A stretch of DNA of 64,000 nt from Mycolicibacter hiberniae (GTDB lineage: Bacteria > Actinomycetota > Actinomycetes > Mycobacteriales > Mycobacteriaceae): contig NZ_AP022609.1 of NCBI RefSeq assembly GCF_010729485.1, positions 2,108,001-2,172,000 of the forward strand, written 5' to 3'. The notes under the pieces are model-generated. The model saw only the letters and a program-made list of their open reading frames with translations, had not been told where the DNA came from and searched no databases. Every line of letters begins with the position of its first letter. Positions within the stretch are counted from its first letter, which is position 1. The translations under genes were made by a program, and so were the position numbers. This document shows positions 62,638-64,000 of the stretch, in pieces.

Positions 62638-63067
62638 GATCGACGTGGACAGCGCCCCGCTGGGATACCTGCTGTATCGGGCCAGCTCAGCGCTGCGCCC
62701 GCAGGTGACCGCAGTACTGGGACCGCTGGGGCTCACGCTGCCGGAGTTCGCCTGCATGCGGATGTTGTCGCTGCGCCCCGGGCTGTCCAGTGCCGAACTG
62801 GCCCGCCACGCCGGAGTCACCCCACAGGCGATGAACACCGTGCTGCATCGGTTGGAGAACCGGGGAGCGGTGAGCCGCCCGGATTCGGTGCCTTTCGGTC
62901 GCGCGCTGCCGGCGACGCTGACCGAGGCCGGCCAAGATTTGCTGACCGAGGCACAACAAGCCGTGCGCGTCGCCGACGGCCGGGTTCTGGCCGCGTTGAG
63001 CACATCCGAGCAGCACCGGCTGCGGGAGATGCTGGAGCGGATCGGCGCGGAGTGCTCGCCGGGTTGA
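62636..63067 (+). CDS. MarR family transcriptional regulator
   Basis: 143 residues. Winged-helix fold with the recognition segment SSAELARHAGVTPQAMNTVLHRLENRG and wing SRPDSVPFGRALPATLTEAG; flanking helices form the dimer interface. One Cys in the N-terminal half (EFACMRM) could be redox-sensitive. A perfect 19-bp inverted repeat lies over its start codon, so it likely represses itself. It begins 39 bases after hycE, on the same strand, and could co-regulate the complex or the convergent amidase; neither is shown. Confidence 0.87.
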   Translation: MIDVDSAPLGYLLYRASSALRPQVTAVLGPLGLTLPEFACMRMLSLRPGLSSAELARHAGVTPQAMNTVLHRLENRGAVSRPDSVPFGRALPATLTEAGQDLLTEAQQAVRVADGRVLAALSTSEQHRLREMLERIGAECSPG

Positions 63068-63097
63068 TGGCGGCGCCCCCGCGCTTGCGGTCGCCGC

Positions 63098-64000
63098 TCA
63101 GGCGCGTTCGGCGATCGTGTGCCAGGGTTTGGCGGCCTCGAGCTCATAGGCCAGCTCCAGCAGGCGCGCGTCCTGCCCGACCGGGGCACTGAACATCATG
63201 CCCACCGGCAACCCGGCAGCGGACTCGGCCAGCGGCAAGGAGATCGCCGGCTCACCGGTCACGTTCTGCAGCGGAGTGAACGTCACCCAGGCCATCAGCC
63301 GGTCGATGATCTGCTCGTAGTCCGCGGTGGGGTCCAGGTGCCCCACCCTCGGTGTTTCATGGGCGAGCGTCGGGGTGAGCGCAACGTCGTAGTCGCCGTA
63401 CAGCCGCGAGGTGTGCCGCCGGCGTACCGAGGCCAACCGGGCGACCGCCAGGGGCAGCCGGTACAGCTGGCGGGTGGCATGGCGATCCAGTCCCAGCGTC
63501 AAATTGTCCAGCCGGGTGCGGTCGAAGCTGGGGCCGAACATCCGTCGGCCGCCCTTGACCAGGGCCGTGGACAGGAATGCCCAGTAGAGCAGGAAGTCAT
63601 CGGCGAAGCTCGCCGGGACCGGCGGCTGGTCCAGGTATTCGACATGGTGGCCGAGTTCCTCGAGCAGCGCGGCGGTCTTCAAGGTGAGCTCGCGCATCTC
63701 CGGCGACGTCTCCCGGGCGATCGACTGGGCGGTCACCGCGACCCTCAGACGCTGGGTGCTCGGCCCCCGGACGTCACCGATCGGCGCCAGCCCGGTGTTG
63801 CGCGAGATCCGTTCGGCCTCTGCGTAAAAGGCTGCCGTGTCCCGAACCGAACGCGTCACCACCCCGTTGAAGACGATCCGCAGCGGCATGGCGCGCAGGT
63901 CCTTGTCCAGCGGCAGCCGGCCCCGCGACGGCTTGAGCCCGACCAGGCCGTTGCAGGCCGCCGGGATGCGGATGGACCCGCCGCCGTCGTTGGCATGGGC
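63098..64000 (-). CDS. Amidase (AmiC-like), partial at the window edge
   Basis: The C-terminal 300 residues of an amidase-signature enzyme; the N-terminus with the catalytic Lys lies beyond 64000. The visible part opens within the signature region, HANDGGGSIRIPAACNGLVG and LKPSRGR, which includes the conserved Gly-Gly-Ser-Ile-Arg-x-Pro segment with the Ser acid-base and nucleophile positions. C-terminal features: LTPTLAHETPRVG and FTPLQNVTGEPAISLP. It hydrolyses an amide bond; the substrate is unknown. It fits M. tuberculosis AmiC (Rv2888c), which lies near pyrH. The Met at 63889 is internal, not the start. Confidence 0.87.
   Translation of the reverse strand, partial: AHANDGGGSIRIPAACNGLVGLKPSRGRLPLDKDLRAMPLRIVFNGVVTRSVRDTAAFYAEAERISRNTGLAPIGDVRGPSTQRLRVAVTAQSIARETSPEMRELTLKTAALLEELGHHVEYLDQPPVPASFADDFLLYWAFLSTALVKGGRRMFGPSFDRTRLDNLTLGLDRHATRQLYRLPLAVARLASVRRRHTSRLYGDYDVALTPTLAHETPRVGHLDPTADYEQIIDRLMAWVTFTPLQNVTGEPAISLPLAESAAGLPVGMMFSAPVGQDARLLELAYELEAAKPWHTIAERA

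Noticed and set aside
63079..63097. Terminator hairpin between the MarR gene and amidase
   Set aside because: The complementarity is imperfect; the sequence is better explained as a copy of the interspersed repeat core seen at 28927.

Overview
The window is chromosomal DNA of a mycobacterium. It is G+C-rich throughout and encodes mycothione reductase, a mycobacterial EfpA-type exporter, IF-2 with a Pro/Ala/Gly-rich linker, and mycobacterial lipoprotein families. Gene order follows the recalled M. tuberculosis Rv2795c-Rv2888c segment with many gaps and insertions, so this is a non-tuberculous species. I cannot place it further from the sequence alone. All comparisons with M. tuberculosis are from memory, not from a search.

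Layout. 1-5300: a metallophosphoesterase (cut by the window edge), a DUF3558-type protein, a CocE-type hydrolase, a lipoprotein, a secreted peptide with a His/Trp tail, an AT-rich gap and two unknown genes. 5324-11913: accessory genes, namely a secretory lipase homologue and a tight four-gene operon (MsuC-like, SsuD/MsuD-like, SfnG, SfnB-like) predicted to take dimethyl sulfone through methanesulfinate and methanesulfonate to sulfite. 11927-24395: DUF1802, echA16, a membrane protein, dinF, then the translation/transcription block nrnA-rbfA-infB-ylxR-nusA-rimP, two Rv2843/Rv2844-like genes and proS. 24481-35115: tandem EfpA exporters, cysG, mqo, mtr, an acyl-CoA dehydrogenase and a P450 behind a DosR-like box.

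35233-39578 is a glnA4-amidohydrolase-aldehyde dehydrogenase-SDR operon that looks like a gamma-glutamyl-amine catabolic route, with an inverted repeat upstream and a 57-bp tandem repeat at the start of the amidohydrolase gene. 39640-55102: an orphan fatty-acyl-AMP ligase, a serine-less alpha/beta hydrolase, mapB, a DUF1707 protein, a penicillin-binding lipoprotein, a GNAT protein, ispG-rip1-dxr, VOC/AraC genes, a DUF2631 protein and rlmN-cdsA-frr-pyrH.

55280-62596 is a fully overlapping seven-gene operon: an Rv0081-like ArsR regulator plus a formate-hydrogenlyase/complex-I-like membrane complex (Rv0082-Rv0087 type). Its large subunit has lost all four Cys ligands of the [NiFe] centre, while the Fe-S subunit and the ion-pump subunits keep their key residues. 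In M. tuberculosis this cluster lies elsewhere; here it sits between pyrH and an AmiC-type amidase. This is the most interesting system in the window. A MarR regulator and the amidase (cut by the window edge) close the region.

A recurring regulatory theme is a TANNNT -10 hexamer placed 6-8 nt before the start codon of at least 15 genes, the signature of leaderless mycobacterial transcripts. I saw no tRNA, rRNA, CRISPR array, IS element or prophage.
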